Source: an uncultured Sphingomonadaceae bacterium (GTDB lineage: Bacteria; Pseudomonadota; Alphaproteobacteria; Sphingomonadales; Sphingomonadaceae). Taken from it: a stretch of DNA of 64,000 nucleotides. The translations under genes and the position numbers were made by a program. Position 1 is the stretch's first letter. Every line of letters starts with the position of its first letter. Below are positions 1 through 8,302 of this stretch, one piece after another. The stretch covers positions 434,001-498,000 of the forward strand of contig CANMFE010000002.1 of assembly GCA_947497085.1 (NCBI GenBank), given 5' to 3'. The notes beneath the pieces were generated by a model. It saw only the letters and a program-made list of their open reading frames with translations. It did no database searches and was not told where the DNA came from.

Positions 1-300
1 TGTCGCATTGTGCGCCACCAGCGGTGCGTCGCCCAGAAATTCCAGAAGCTCGTCCGCTTTATCCGCAAAAAGCGGTTTGTCGGATAGAAAGACATCGGAA
101 AGTCCGTGAATCTCTTCTGCCGATTTCGGCATGTCACGCTCGGGGTTGTAATAGCAGTGATAGTTTTTGCCGGTTTCGACCCGGCCAACCATTTCGATAC
201 AGCCGATTTCCACCATCCGGTCCCCATTCCTGGGGTCAAATCCGGTCGTCTCCGTATCAAAGACGATTTCTCTCAATGGAGTCGCTGTCATAAGAGTCAT
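1..300 (-). CDS. dnaQ: DNA polymerase III epsilon subunit, 3'-5' proofreading exonuclease (N-terminal part)
   Basis: Proofreading exonuclease of the replicative polymerase. The gene runs off the left edge, so only about 100 N-terminal residues are visible. The start [20 protein letters not shown] holds the ExoI motif DTETTG with the metal-binding Asp and Glu. Further on are EEIHGLSD (ExoII region) and LVAHNA. Two in-frame ATG codons compete: 300, chosen here, and 291. It is the last visible gene of the ppsR-maf-aroE-coaE-dnaQ series, 18 bp after the coaE stop, and is probably cotranscribed with it. The C-terminal part, where polymerase-alpha binding is expected, is not in view. Confidence 0.9.
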   Translation of the reverse strand, partial: MTLMTATPLREIVFDTETTGFDPRNGDRMVEIGCIEMVGRVETGKNYHCYYNPERDMPKSAEEIHGLSDVFLSDKPLFADKADELLEFLGDAPLVAHNAT

Positions 301-318
301 ATTGGACTGTTTTTTGGT

Positions 319-933
319 TCAGGCAAGGGGCGGTGATAATTTTGTGACAAGATTCTGCACAATTTGCCGCGTCTCTTCCAGACTGACCCCCGTATTGATA
401 ACATGATCGGCGCGGGCGCGTTTTTCGGCATCGGGCATTTGCAGGCCTAGTATATATTCAAATTTTTCCAGGGTCATGCCCGGACGGCCCAGAACCCGGG
501 CACGCTGTATATCGGCCGGGGCAGAAACAACTGCAATCGCGCCGACAGTATCCGCACCGCCTTTTTCAAACAGGAGCGGGATGTCGAACACTATAAACGG
601 AGCTTCGGTATTTTCCGTCAGAAAATCTGCGCGCATCTCTGCCACGGCAGGGTGCACGATCGATTCAAGTTTTGAAAGCGCCGCGCTGTCGGACAATACC
701 GCCGCGCCCAGTTTCTGCCGGTCTACGCCTTCCGGCCCGGTGGTGCCGGGAAAGGCCGCCTCAATCGGTTCCAGCAATGCGCCGTCTGCCCCCTGTAATA
801 TATGCACTGCGGCATCGGCATCGAATACGGGAATACCAAGCTCACGAAACATGTCAGCCACGGTGGATTTGCCCATGCCGATCGATCCGGTCAGACCGAG
901 TATAAATGGCTTCTGCGCGTTCTTATCGGTCAT
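319..933 (-). CDS. coaE: Dephospho-CoA kinase
   Basis: Catalyses the last step of coenzyme A synthesis, ATP-dependent 3'-phosphorylation of dephospho-CoA in the cytoplasm. The 204-residue protein has the normal family length. An N-terminal P-loop reads GLTGSIGMGKST at about residues 13-24, and a lid-like IPLLFEKGG segment follows mid-protein. The start overlaps the aroE stop by 4 bp (ATGA), which indicates translational coupling. Gene order maf-aroE-coaE-dnaQ next to the origin is common in alphaproteobacteria. Confidence 0.95.
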   Translation of the reverse strand: MTDKNAQKPFILGLTGSIGMGKSTVADMFRELGIPVFDADAAVHILQGADGALLEPIEAAFPGTTGPEGVDRQKLGAAVLSDSAALSKLESIVHPAVAEMRADFLTENTEAPFIVFDIPLLFEKGGADTVGAIAVVSAPADIQRARVLGRPGMTLEKFEYILGLQMPDAEKRARADHVINTGVSLEETRQIVQNLVTKLSPPLA

Positions 934-1760
934 TTGGCAAGCAGCTTTCGAAGTTCCCTATCATGTTCGCGCGGTGCGGGTTTTCCAAAAAACAGCTCGA
1001 ATGCCAGATCGGCCTGACCGATTAGCATGTCGAGCCCGTCAATCACGTTCAGCCCGCGTGATTTCGCCTGTTTCAGCAACGGCGTCACCAGCGGGTTATA
1101 GACAATATCATAAACAATCGCGCCGCCGGGCAGGGGGGCAAGATCTATATCCAGCGTCTCCTTAACGCCTTTCATGCCGAGCGGGCTGGCATTGACCAGC
1201 AGCTGCACCGGCGGAACCTCCGCCTCTAACTGCACGCACTCGCCCTTTAACCCAAACTGACTGAGCAACCCCATGGATTTGAGCGGATTACGCGCCATTA
1301 TATGGACCATACCGACATCCAGTCTGCTGAGTGCAAACAGGATCGCCCGTGCCGCACCGCCATTACCGATAACGCATATGTCCGCATCAGCCAGATCGCT
1401 GTTCGACAGCGGCGTATAAAACCCGCCGGCATCGGTATTGGTGCCGATCAGTTTTCCATCCTCGCCGCGGATGATGGTGTTCATTGCGCCAATCGAGTCT
1501 TTGACCCCGCCCGGATCACCCACCAGATCCAGCACCGCCAGCTTGTGCGGAATGGTAACATTGCAACCGCGCCAGTTGGGGTCATTGCTGCGACTGGCAA
1601 TATGGCTGGCAAGGTCTTCCGGCTTTACCTGCTTTGCCCGGTAATCCGCCTCGATACCCAGTTTCGCGAGCCAAAAGTCATGTATTACAGGTGATTTGGA
1701 CTGACTGATCGGATCACCAATCACTTCGGCATAGGGCCGCTTTGACGTCGCTGATGTCAT
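930..1760 (-). CDS. aroE: Shikimate dehydrogenase (NADP+)
   Basis: Reduces 3-dehydroshikimate to shikimate in the aromatic amino acid pathway. The 276-residue protein shows the substrate-binding SKSPVIHDFW near residue 20. The catalytic-lysine motif NVTIPHKLAVL lies near residue 68, and the dinucleotide-binding loop GNGGAARA lies near residue 133. The C-terminal GLDMLIGQA segment is typical of AroE. It overlaps maf upstream and coaE downstream by 4 bp each. An AroE-like paralogue such as YdiB is less likely given the operon position. Confidence 0.94.
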   Translation of the reverse strand: MTSATSKRPYAEVIGDPISQSKSPVIHDFWLAKLGIEADYRAKQVKPEDLASHIASRSNDPNWRGCNVTIPHKLAVLDLVGDPGGVKDSIGAMNTIIRGEDGKLIGTNTDAGGFYTPLSNSDLADADICVIGNGGAARAILFALSRLDVGMVHIMARNPLKSMGLLSQFGLKGECVQLEAEVPPVQLLVNASPLGMKGVKETLDIDLAPLPGGAIVYDIVYNPLVTPLLKQAKSRGLNVIDGLDMLIGQADLAFELFFGKPAPREHDRELRKLLAK

Positions 1761-2353
1761 GACGGCATCACCTTTCTTATCCGCAGATAATCAAGCAGAT
1801 GCAGCAACGGCAGGCCCATAATGGTGAACTGACTCCCCAATACTCGCGCGAATAATTGCGCGCCGGGGCCTTCAATTTCATAACAGCCGACACAGTGGCG
1901 GATATTGTCCCAGTTTTCGCTGACATAATTCTCGATGAAAGTCCCGCTCAAGGGCCGCATTGTCATTTTGGCGATATCCACATGCCGCCATGTTGGATTT
2001 GTGTCTTCGTAAATCACCGCAGCGCTCAATAGGCTGTGCGTTGAATCCGACAGCATGGCAAGATGCGCTTTCGCATCACCCGGTGTTTTCGGCTTGTCAA
2101 GATACTGCCCATCCGCTGTCACCACCAACGAATCCGCCCCCAGCACCATCGCGCCTGGCACCCGGTTCGACACCCGCCGCGCTTTTGCTTCCGCTAGTGC
2201 ATCAGCTAGATTTCGGGGACTTGTGCCCTCTGCGATCAGGCTGTCCTTGATCGCTGCCTCATCGATATTGGCGGGCAGACATTCGATCTCCACTCCGGCA
2301 TTTTCCAGCATGGCGCGCCGCGAGCTGCTTTTGGAGGCCAATATCAGCGTCAT
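1757..2353 (-). CDS. maf: Maf family nucleotide pyrophosphatase
   Basis: House-cleaning pyrophosphatase of the Maf/HAM1-like fold that hydrolyses non-canonical or pyrimidine nucleoside triphosphates. The 198-residue protein begins LILASKSSSRRAMLENAG, with the phosphate-binding S-x-S-x-R-R pattern, and contains VLGADSLV with the metal-binding Asp. The subtype (dTTP/UTP or m7GTP) cannot be settled by eye. Its stop overlaps the aroE start and its start overlaps the ppsR stop, each by 4 bp, so the genes are probably translated together. Confidence 0.92.
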   Translation of the reverse strand: MTLILASKSSSRRAMLENAGVEIECLPANIDEAAIKDSLIAEGTSPRNLADALAEAKARRVSNRVPGAMVLGADSLVVTADGQYLDKPKTPGDAKAHLAMLSDSTHSLLSAAVIYEDTNPTWRHVDIAKMTMRPLSGTFIENYVSENWDNIRHCVGCYEIEGPGAQLFARVLGSQFTIMGLPLLHLLDYLRIRKVMPS

Positions 2354-3234
2354 GTTTCTCCCCCAATATTCTCGTTATTTTCCGATTCCGCCTCTGCCAG
2401 ATGGCGCTCATTGACCAGGTTGATGATCGCCGCCGCGCTTTCCTCAATCGAACGCCGCGTCACATCAATGACCGGCCAGCCATTATCGGCAAACATGCGC
2501 CGCGCATATTGCAGTTCCTGTTTCACCCGGTCGCTGTTGACATAGGCGGTTTCCGGCGTCTGGTTGAGCGACAATAAACGGTTGCGCCGCACCTGCACCA
2601 GCCGGTCAGCATGGGTGGTCAGCCCCACCACCAGTGGGTGTTTAAGATGGAACAGCGCATCGGGCGGCGGCGATTCCACCACTATCGGGATATTCGCGGT
2701 CTTAAAACCCCGATTCGCAAGATAGATCGAAGTCGGCGTTTTCGACGAACGCGACACGCCCGCCAGCACAATATCCGCTTCCTCCCAGTTTTCCCAGCCA
2801 ACCCCGTCATCATGCGCGATAGTATACTGAATCGCATCCACCCGCGCGAAATAGGCCGCGTCGAGTATATGCTGCCGGCCGGGCCGGGTTTTCGCTTCCT
2901 GCCCCAGCAGATTCGACAGCGCATCGGTGACAGCGTCCAGCGCCGGTACAGCCGGCAGGCCAAGCGAGCGGCAGCGGCGTTCCAGCTTGCGGCGGGTTTC
3001 GGGATTGACCAAGGTAAACAGCACCAGGCCCGGATTGGCCGCCACATCGGTGAGTATCCGCTCGAGATGGCTTTCGCTACGCACCATCGGCCAGAAATGC
3101 TTGGTAACTTCAACTCCGTCGAATTGCGCAAGTGAGGCTTTTGCTATGTTTTCCAGCGTTTCCCCCGTAGAATCTGAAAGTAAATGCAGGTGGAGTTTTT
3201 TAATTCCAGTGTAAGAACTATTATTACTTTCCAT
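2350..3234 (-). CDS. ppsR: PPSR/DUF299 kinase-pyrophosphorylase regulating PEP synthase or PPDK
   Basis: Bifunctional ADP-dependent kinase and Pi-dependent pyrophosphorylase that inactivates and reactivates PEP synthase or pyruvate-phosphate dikinase. The 294-residue protein has the family start LHLHLLSDSTGET and a P-loop-like GVSRSSKTPTSIYLA near residue 158. It is the first gene of the minus-strand operon. This family (also known as RP001 or DUF299) flanks the chromosomal origin opposite hemE in Caulobacter and Rickettsia, and the same arrangement appears here. The target enzyme is not in the window. Confidence 0.9.
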   Translation of the reverse strand: MESNNSSYTGIKKLHLHLLSDSTGETLENIAKASLAQFDGVEVTKHFWPMVRSESHLERILTDVAANPGLVLFTLVNPETRRKLERRCRSLGLPAVPALDAVTDALSNLLGQEAKTRPGRQHILDAAYFARVDAIQYTIAHDDGVGWENWEEADIVLAGVSRSSKTPTSIYLANRGFKTANIPIVVESPPPDALFHLKHPLVVGLTTHADRLVQVRRNRLLSLNQTPETAYVNSDRVKQELQYARRMFADNGWPVIDVTRRSIEESAAAIINLVNERHLAEAESENNENIGGET

Positions 3235-3409
3235 GTATATTCCCGGATGTAATGTTGTTTATTTATGGACTCTATTTATTATTCTTTGTAATTATTTACA
3301 ATTACATCTGCTTAATCAGTATTAATTTTCTTAATGATTGAAAAATAATGTAAATTGTTGTAAAAGCTCCTGTCGCTAATTCTGGCGATTATTCAAAGGA
3401 GAGTAGATT

Positions 3410-3766
3410 ATGTCTACATATAATGAGTTCGACAATGAGGCAATTGAAGCTGCCCTTGAGGCAGCTGGCCGGCACAGCGATGTGTTTTCCGTGAAGGCCA
3501 GCCCCAATTCCGATCTTTCCGATACCGGCGAGTTCGAGATTCATGCGCAATGCATCAAGGTGACAGTGGAAGATCACAAGGTATGCCTGAGTCTGCCACT
3601 TGGAATTGGCAAGGTATGCCTGCCCATCCCCGTTAATATACCGAACGGCACCGCTGCAGAGGCATGTATCAAAATATGTACCACGCTTGGTATTCCGACG
3701 GGCGTAAAAGTCTATGTCAAGGTCGCCGGTGTCACAATCATATCCAAAAAATTCGGCAAATGCTGA
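3410..3766 (+). CDS. Small cysteine-containing orphan protein beside the origin
   Basis: I do not recognise this 118-residue protein. It has no signal peptide or membrane helix. It has an acidic N-terminal third (FDNEAIEAALEAAG) and a C-terminal part rich in Val, Ile, Gly and Pro with six cysteines (QC, KVC twice, EAC, KIC and a terminal KC). The ribosome-binding site AAAGGAGAG at 3395-3403 is very strong and fixes the start. The gene is single, transcribed toward the proposed origin, and preceded by an AT-rich 175-bp gap. The CTCCT at 3367-3371 could pair with AGGAG at 3397-3401 and mask the ribosome-binding site. Base composition and start context support a real, probably well translated gene. 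Function unknown. Confidence 0.7.
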   Translation: MSTYNEFDNEAIEAALEAAGRHSDVFSVKASPNSDLSDTGEFEIHAQCIKVTVEDHKVCLSLPLGIGKVCLPIPVNIPNGTAAEACIKICTTLGIPTGVKVYVKVAGVTIISKKFGKC

Positions 3767-3874
3767 CTGACATCCAATATCTCTCACTGAACGTTTGACT
3801 ATCGCCCTTCGGTTCGCACTTGCCCCAGAACGCAACCACACCGCACCCGGCTTTTCCATTCATGTCCATATCTC

Positions 3875-3883
3875 TGTGGAAAA
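3875..3883 (-). promoter_or_regulatory. DnaA box, 8 of 9
   Basis: Plus strand TGTGGAAAA, read on the minus strand as TTTTCCACA, one mismatch from TTATCCACA. It is the leftmost good box of the proposed origin. Confidence 0.6.
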
Positions 3884-4088
3884 CCATCCTACAAATCCGG
3901 GGATGAAACCGGGGATAAGAAAGATCCGCAATATCCTCCCCGCTACCCGTATTTGCCCTGCCCGGTCATGCACATGCCAGCCGCGAAATCGAAATGTCGG
4001 GGACAAGTGACTCCACTGATTCGATATTGCGCACCATTTCATCACGATTCGCAACACAATCCCGCAAGTGAATTTTTTCATGTCATTC

Positions 4089-4097
4089 TGTGGACAA
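4089..4097 (-). promoter_or_regulatory. DnaA box, 8 of 9
   Basis: Plus strand TGTGGACAA, minus-strand reading TTGTCCACA, one mismatch from consensus. It lies 25 bp from the perfect box and faces the opposite way. Confidence 0.65.
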
Positions 4098-4122
4098 ATC
4101 CGGCATAGGGCGCTTGTCCCCA

Positions 4123-4131
4123 TTATCCACA
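4123..4131 (+). promoter_or_regulatory. DnaA box, perfect
   Basis: TTATCCACA matches the consensus at all nine positions. It directly follows a weaker relative (TTGTCCCCA, 4114-4122) in tandem. The AT-rich tract leading to hemE starts 6 bp downstream, the usual placement of a box next to the unwinding element. Confidence 0.75.
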
Positions 4132-4177
4132 CGCCATCTTAATTCATCAATATTCTATAATAATAAGATTATTTAGT

Positions 4178-5203
4178 ATGACTGAACCATTATTGCTTAA
4201 AACAATACGCGGCGAACATAGCGATGTGCGTCCCATATGGCTTATGCGTCAGGCGGGGCGATACCTGCCTGAATACCGGGCCTTGCGGGCAGAAAAAGGC
4301 GGGTTTCTCGACCTGGTCTATGATGCGGAGGCTGCGGCAGAAGTGACATTGCAGCCGATCCGCCGGTTCGGTTTTGACGGGGCCATCCTGTTTTCGGACA
4401 TATTGATTATCCCGCATGCCATGGGCCAGAATCTGGAATTTCTGGCAGGTGAGGGGCCAAGGCTTTCCCCCCGGCTGCTCGATAGCCGGTTAAATGCTCT
4501 TGAAGCGGTGCCTCAGCGTCTTGAAGCGGTGTACCGGACGGTGACCAGGGTCGCGGCTGAGTTAGGCCCTGAGACATGCTTTCTGGGCTTTGCCGGATCT
4601 CCCTGGACCGTGGCCACCTATATGGTGAATGGAGAGGGTAGCCGCGATCAGGCTGCGGTGCGTCAATATGCCTATATGAACGAGGCCGCTTTTGGCGAAT
4701 TGATTCAGCGTATTATTGACCTTTCGGTCGAATATCTCTCGGGCCAGATCAAGGCGGGCGTGCATGCAGTGCAGCTGTTTGACAGCTGGGCAGGGTCGCT
4801 GTCCCCGGCGCAGTTTGAAAAATGGGTGATTGCGCCCAATGCGGAAATAGTTGCCAAACTGCGCGGCCTTCACCCTGATACGCCGATTATCGGCTTTCCC
4901 AAGGGCGCAGGAGAGAAACTGCCCGCCTATGCGCGCGAAACCGGAGTCGATGCGCTTGGCCTGGATGAAACCATTGATCCGCACTGGGCCGCAGCAAACC
5001 TGCCTAAATACCTGCCGGTGCAGGGCAATCTTGATCCACTGGCCTTGATGGCGGGCGGGGAATCTTTGCAAAAAGCGGTACAGGAAATTCTCGATATTTT
5101 CTCGGACCGTCCGCATATCTTCAATCTGGGCCACGGGATTTTGCAGCACACGCCCATTGCGCATGTCGAAAAGCTGCTTACACTGGTACGCGGCGACAAT
5201 TAA
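4178..5203 (+). CDS. hemE: Uroporphyrinogen III decarboxylase
   Basis: Cytoplasmic enzyme that decarboxylates the four acetate side chains of uroporphyrinogen III to give coproporphyrinogen III in haem synthesis. The 341-residue protein has the signature RPIWLMRQAGRYLPEYR near residue 18, the second family motif GFAGSPWTVATYM mid-protein, and the substrate-pocket region QLFDSWAG. No clear Shine-Dalgarno sequence precedes the ATG, which sits at the end of the AT-rich origin tract, so the transcript may have a short or absent leader. It is the first gene on the right of the origin, with hemJ 29 bp downstream. Confidence 0.96.
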   Translation: MTEPLLLKTIRGEHSDVRPIWLMRQAGRYLPEYRALRAEKGGFLDLVYDAEAAAEVTLQPIRRFGFDGAILFSDILIIPHAMGQNLEFLAGEGPRLSPRLLDSRLNALEAVPQRLEAVYRTVTRVAAELGPETCFLGFAGSPWTVATYMVNGEGSRDQAAVRQYAYMNEAAFGELIQRIIDLSVEYLSGQIKAGVHAVQLFDSWAGSLSPAQFEKWVIAPNAEIVAKLRGLHPDTPIIGFPKGAGEKLPAYARETGVDALGLDETIDPHWAAANLPKYLPVQGNLDPLALMAGGESLQKAVQEILDIFSDRPHIFNLGHGILQHTPIAHVEKLLTLVRGDN

Positions 5204-5232
5204 CCTGCCACCCGTAAATACCGGGAGCAATA

Positions 5233-5676
5233 ATGGATGAGATTCTGACCTTGTTGTATATCTGGCTGAAAGCGGCGCATATTATCTTTGTCATCTTCTG
5301 GATGGCGGGCCTGTTCATGATGCCGCGGTTTTTTATCTATCATCAGGAATCGGATGTCGGCAGCGAGGAAGATTCCAAATGGGTGGAGCGCGAGTCAAAA
5401 TTGCGGGGTATCATCCTGAATCCAGCAATGATGATCGTGTGGATACTCGGCCTGGTGCTGGCCTATCAGACCGGGGCTTTTACCCAAGGCTGGTTCCATG
5501 CCAAACTGCTCTTTGTACTGTTGCTCAGCGGCTATCATGGCTGGATGATTGCCTATTCCAAAAAACTGGCCCGCGGGATACGCACGCTGCCGGATAAAAA
5601 ACTGCGTCTGTTCAACGAAGTGCCTGGCATTGCCGTGGCGATTATCGTTGTCTTGGTGATTGTGCGTCCGTTTTGA
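5233..5676 (+). CDS. hemJ: Protoporphyrinogen IX oxidase, HemJ type
   Basis: Membrane protein of the HemJ (UPF0093) family, which oxidises protoporphyrinogen IX to protoporphyrin IX where HemG and HemY are absent. The 147-residue protein has about four transmembrane segments. The first carries the conserved His in WLKAAHIIFVIFWMAGLFMMPR, and the motif RLFNEVPGIAVAIIVVLVIVRPF closes the protein. GGGAG precedes the start. It follows hemE closely, which fits a shared haem-pathway transcript. Hydrophobicity and motifs are seen directly, and the enzyme activity is taken from the family. Confidence 0.9.
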   Translation: MDEILTLLYIWLKAAHIIFVIFWMAGLFMMPRFFIYHQESDVGSEEDSKWVERESKLRGIILNPAMMIVWILGLVLAYQTGAFTQGWFHAKLLFVLLLSGYHGWMIAYSKKLARGIRTLPDKKLRLFNEVPGIAVAIIVVLVIVRPF

Positions 5677-6230
5677 GTTTGTGCGTCATAGGCCACGGCT
5701 GTAACCAGTAGTACTAATACGACATAAAATATTGCATCACTCAGCGGGCCGCTCGCGTCATCGTGAGCGGCGTAGCTGCGTGGCGATCCAGAGCAATATA
5801 GTGCAACGCTAGTACCTATCGCCCTGGATTGCTTGGTCGCTGCGCTTCTCGCAATGACGATTGAGGCTGGGAAAACACATGCCCCGCAACAACTCACGTC
5901 ACCCCAGCGCAGGCTGGGTCCAGATAAGGGTGCGGGTGGGCCGTGAGGTTTGTACATGATGCGGGGACATATCAAAAAAGTGGCCTGCCATCAGCAGACC
6001 TTCTGCCACACAATATGTTCTCTGGATTCCAGCCTTCGCTGGAATGACAAAGAGAAACTTCAAACCAAGTTAGCCGCAAATCATTTGACTTGAACCGCTG
6101 CGGCGCATATTTAATCCCCGTCCCGTCCGGGAGAGCGTGAGAATTAATTCGCTGACATCTTCATTGTCACCCCACGCGCCATTTTCCACATCCGAACCTT
6201 TGTTCACACCCATTATATTTGAGAAAAATC
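5677..6230. repeat. Gene-free gap filled with palindromic intergenic repeats
   Basis: No convincing gene in 554 bp. The gap holds an imperfect inverted pair of about 38 bp (5756-5792 and 5822-5859) whose shared core resembles the widespread CGTCATTGCGAG...CAATCCAG type. It also holds an inverted pair of short hairpins: CCCAGC-GCAG-GCTGGG within 5897-5923, and ATTCCAGC-CTTC-GCTGGAAT at 6026-6045. The latter family recurs at 62681-62754. The last 120 bp before rho contain no repeat and should carry its promoter, although I cannot pick a convincing -35/-10 pair. Confidence 0.65.
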
Positions 6231-7487
6231 ATGCACCTGAAAGAACTGAAACAGAAAAAACCCGCAGAGCTGGTCGCGATGGCGGAAGAACTGGGCGTGG
6301 AAAGCGCCTCGACGCTGCGGCGGCAGGACCTGCTGTTTGCGATCCTGAAGGAACTGGCCGAGGATGGCGAGGAAATCATGGGACTGGGTACGATCGAGGT
6401 GCTGCAGGACGGATTTGGCTTCCTGCGCTCGCCCGAGGCGAATTACCTGGCCGGACCTGACGATATTTATGTGTCGCCCAACCAGATCCGCAAATTCGGC
6501 CTGCGCACCGGTGATACGGTCGAGGGTGAAATTCGCGGACCGCGTGATGGCGAGCGCTATTTTGCACTGACCAAACTGACTCAGGTCAATTTTGATGATC
6601 CCGAGGCTGTGCGCCACCGCGTCAACTTTGACAACCTGACACCGCTTTACCCGGACGAAAAGCTTAATCTCGACACGGCCGATCCGACGGTGAAAGACAA
6701 GTCGGCGCGCGTGATCGACATTATCTCACCGCAAGGCAAGGGCCAGCGCTCGCTGATCGTGGCGCCGCCGCGTACGGGTAAGACCGTGCTGCTGCAAAAT
6801 ATTGCCAAGGCGATCACCGACAACCATCCAGAAGTTTACCTGCTCGTGCTACTGATCGACGAACGTCCCGAAGAGGTGACCGATATGCAGCGCAGCGTGA
6901 ACGGCGAAGTCATCAGTTCGACTTTTGATGAACCTGCCACGCGCCACGTACAAGTCGCTGAAATGGTTATAGAAAAAGCCAAGCGCCTGGTCGAACACAA
7001 GCATGATGTTGTCATTCTTCTCGACTCGATCACGCGCCTGGGCCGGGCCTATAACACTGTCGTGCCAAGCTCGGGCAAGGTGCTGACCGGCGGTGTCGAT
7101 GCGAATGCATTGCAGCGGCCGAAACGGTTTTTTGGTGCAGCGCGTAACATTGAGGAAGGCGGCTCGCTTTCCATTATCGCCACCGCGCTCATTGATACGG
7201 GCAGCCGGATGGACGAGGTGATTTTCGAAGAATTCAAGGGCACCGGCAACTCTGAAATCGTGCTTGACCGCAAGGTTTCCGACAAACGTATCTTCCCTGC
7301 ACTTGATGTCGGCAAGTCCGGCACCCGCAAGGAAGAGATTCTGGTCGAGAAGGACACGCTCAGCAAGATGTGGGTGCTGCGCCGTATCCTGATGCAGATG
7401 GGCACGATCGACGCGATGGAATTCCTGCTCGACAAGATGAAGGATTCGAAGACCAACGAAGATTTCTTCGATTCGATGAACCAGTAA
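6231..7487 (+). CDS. rho: Transcription termination factor Rho
   Basis: Hexameric RNA-dependent ATPase that ends transcription. The chosen ATG at 6231 gives 418 residues starting [15 protein letters not shown], in line with the normal Rho start. A TTG four codons upstream is also open but unneeded. The N-terminal RNA-binding domain contains the RNP1-like DGFGFLRS and [10 protein letters not shown]. Walker A is [14 protein letters not shown] near residue 182, Walker B is [15 protein letters not shown], and the Q-loop region [15 protein letters not shown] follows. Rho lies beside hemE and trmE near the origin in many alphaproteobacteria. Confidence 0.97.
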   Translation: MHLKELKQKKPAELVAMAEELGVESASTLRRQDLLFAILKELAEDGEEIMGLGTIEVLQDGFGFLRSPEANYLAGPDDIYVSPNQIRKFGLRTGDTVEGEIRGPRDGERYFALTKLTQVNFDDPEAVRHRVNFDNLTPLYPDEKLNLDTADPTVKDKSARVIDIISPQGKGQRSLIVAPPRTGKTVLLQNIAKAITDNHPEVYLLVLLIDERPEEVTDMQRSVNGEVISSTFDEPATRHVQVAEMVIEKAKRLVEHKHDVVILLDSITRLGRAYNTVVPSSGKVLTGGVDANALQRPKRFFGAARNIEEGGSLSIIATALIDTGSRMDEVIFEEFKGTGNSEIVLDRKVSDKRIFPALDVGKSGTRKEEILVEKDTLSKMWVLRRILMQMGTIDAMEFLLDKMKDSKTNEDFFDSMNQ

Positions 7488-7505
7488 GGCGGAGCCACCT
7501 GAAAC

Positions 7506-8225
7506 ATGCCTGATTTCCTGTTATTTTTCGCGGCCGCTATAAACGGTCTCGGTTCGCTCGCCGAAATGTGGGACGCGATCGTCCATGATTTTTCGAACAT
7601 CACGGAACCCGGCGCGCTGGCCGCTTTCGGGCAGGTGCTGCTGATTGATCTGGTACTCGCGGGTGACAATGCGATTGCCGTGGGCGCGCTGGCCGCAGGT
7701 CTGCCGCCCGATCAACGCCGCAAGGTGATCATGATCGGGATTCTGGCAGCGCTGGTACTGCGCATCGTGTTTGCGCTCACTGTCACTTATCTGATGGGGG
7801 TTATCGGCCTGATCCTGGCGGGCGGTTTGCTGCTGCTCTGGGTGGCGTGGCGGATGTGGCGGGAGCTGCACCCGGCGGGCAATATGGGATCACCCGAAAT
7901 TGAGGGCGATGAACATAGCGGTATCCGTCCCGGCAAAAGCTTTGCCGCCGCGGCCTGGGCTGTGGCGGTGGCTGATGTGTCGATGAGTCTCGACAATGTG
8001 CTCGCGGTCGCGGGTGCGGCGCGCGAGCATCCCGGAATCCTGATCGTCGGCCTGATTATCGCGGTCGCCCTTATGGGTGTCGCGGCCAATATCATCGCCA
8101 AATATATCGAACGCTATCGCTGGATCGCCTATGTCGGCCTCGCCGTCATCGTTTATGTCGCGGGCAAGATGATCTATGACGGGATACTCGACCCGCAGCT
8201 CGGCGTGCTGCGGTTGTTTGGGTGA
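7506..8225 (+). CDS. TerC family integral membrane protein (YjbE-like)
   Basis: A 239-residue polytopic membrane protein with about seven hydrophobic segments. It has the two acidic TerC hallmarks LAGDNAIAVGALAAGLP (near residue 48) and VADVSMSLDNVLAVAGAAREH (near residue 156). TerC-family proteins of this type are associated with manganese or other metal export and metalation of exported enzymes. The substrate here is not known. It lies 18 bp after rho on the same strand and ends at a strong intrinsic terminator, so it is probably cotranscribed with rho. The first 20-30 residues are variable and the start could be internal. Confidence 0.85.
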   Translation: MPDFLLFFAAAINGLGSLAEMWDAIVHDFSNITEPGALAAFGQVLLIDLVLAGDNAIAVGALAAGLPPDQRRKVIMIGILAALVLRIVFALTVTYLMGVIGLILAGGLLLLWVAWRMWRELHPAGNMGSPEIEGDEHSGIRPGKSFAAAAWAVAVADVSMSLDNVLAVAGAAREHPGILIVGLIIAVALMGVAANIIAKYIERYRWIAYVGLAVIVYVAGKMIYDGILDPQLGVLRLFG

Positions 8226-8236
8226 TTTAAATCGTA

Positions 8237-8264
8237 AAAAGGCCGGGTTTTACCCCGGCCTTTT
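8237..8264 (+). terminator. Rho-independent terminator after the TerC gene
   Basis: AAAAGGCCGGG and CCCGGCCTTTT form a GC-rich stem with a short loop, flanked by an A-run and a T-run. It sits 11 bp after the TerC stop and, being symmetrical, may also stop the opposing DUF1508 transcript. Confidence 0.9.
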
Positions 8265-8302
8265 CATAAGTAAATTATGGTGTATAAACCAATGTGCTCT
8301 GT

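Larger units (their letters stand above)
3767..4177. other. oriC: Proposed chromosomal replication origin (oriC)
   Basis: A 411-bp gene-free stretch between the orphan gene and hemE. It holds an exact DnaA box at 4123-4131 (TTATCCACA), two 8-of-9 boxes on the other strand (3875-3883 and 4089-4097) and weaker relatives at 3910-3918 and 4114-4122. Three GANTC sites lie at 4009-4013, 4018-4022 and 4046-4050. An AT-rich tract at 4138-4177 abuts hemE and could be the unwinding element. The hemE/DUF299 setting matches the origins of Caulobacter and Rickettsia. Flanking housekeeping genes read outward on both sides, and parAB lies 10 kb away. Function is inferred from these features together. Confidence 0.85.

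Noticed and set aside
3312..3334. TTAA motifs suggestive of CtrA sites left of the origin
   Set aside because: The TTAA pairs have spacers of 6 and 5 bp, not the 7 bp of the CtrA consensus, and AT-rich sequence yields such motifs by chance.
3860..4132. A 90-codon minus-strand ORF across the proposed origin
   Set aside because: It covers the DnaA boxes and GANTC sites, has no ribosome-binding site or recognisable domain, and its residues are the product of GC-rich DnaA-box-like sequence rather than of a gene.
5553..5975. Minus-strand ORF overlapping hemJ and the repeats
   Set aside because: It crosses palindromic repeats and the end of hemJ, with no start signal or family features.
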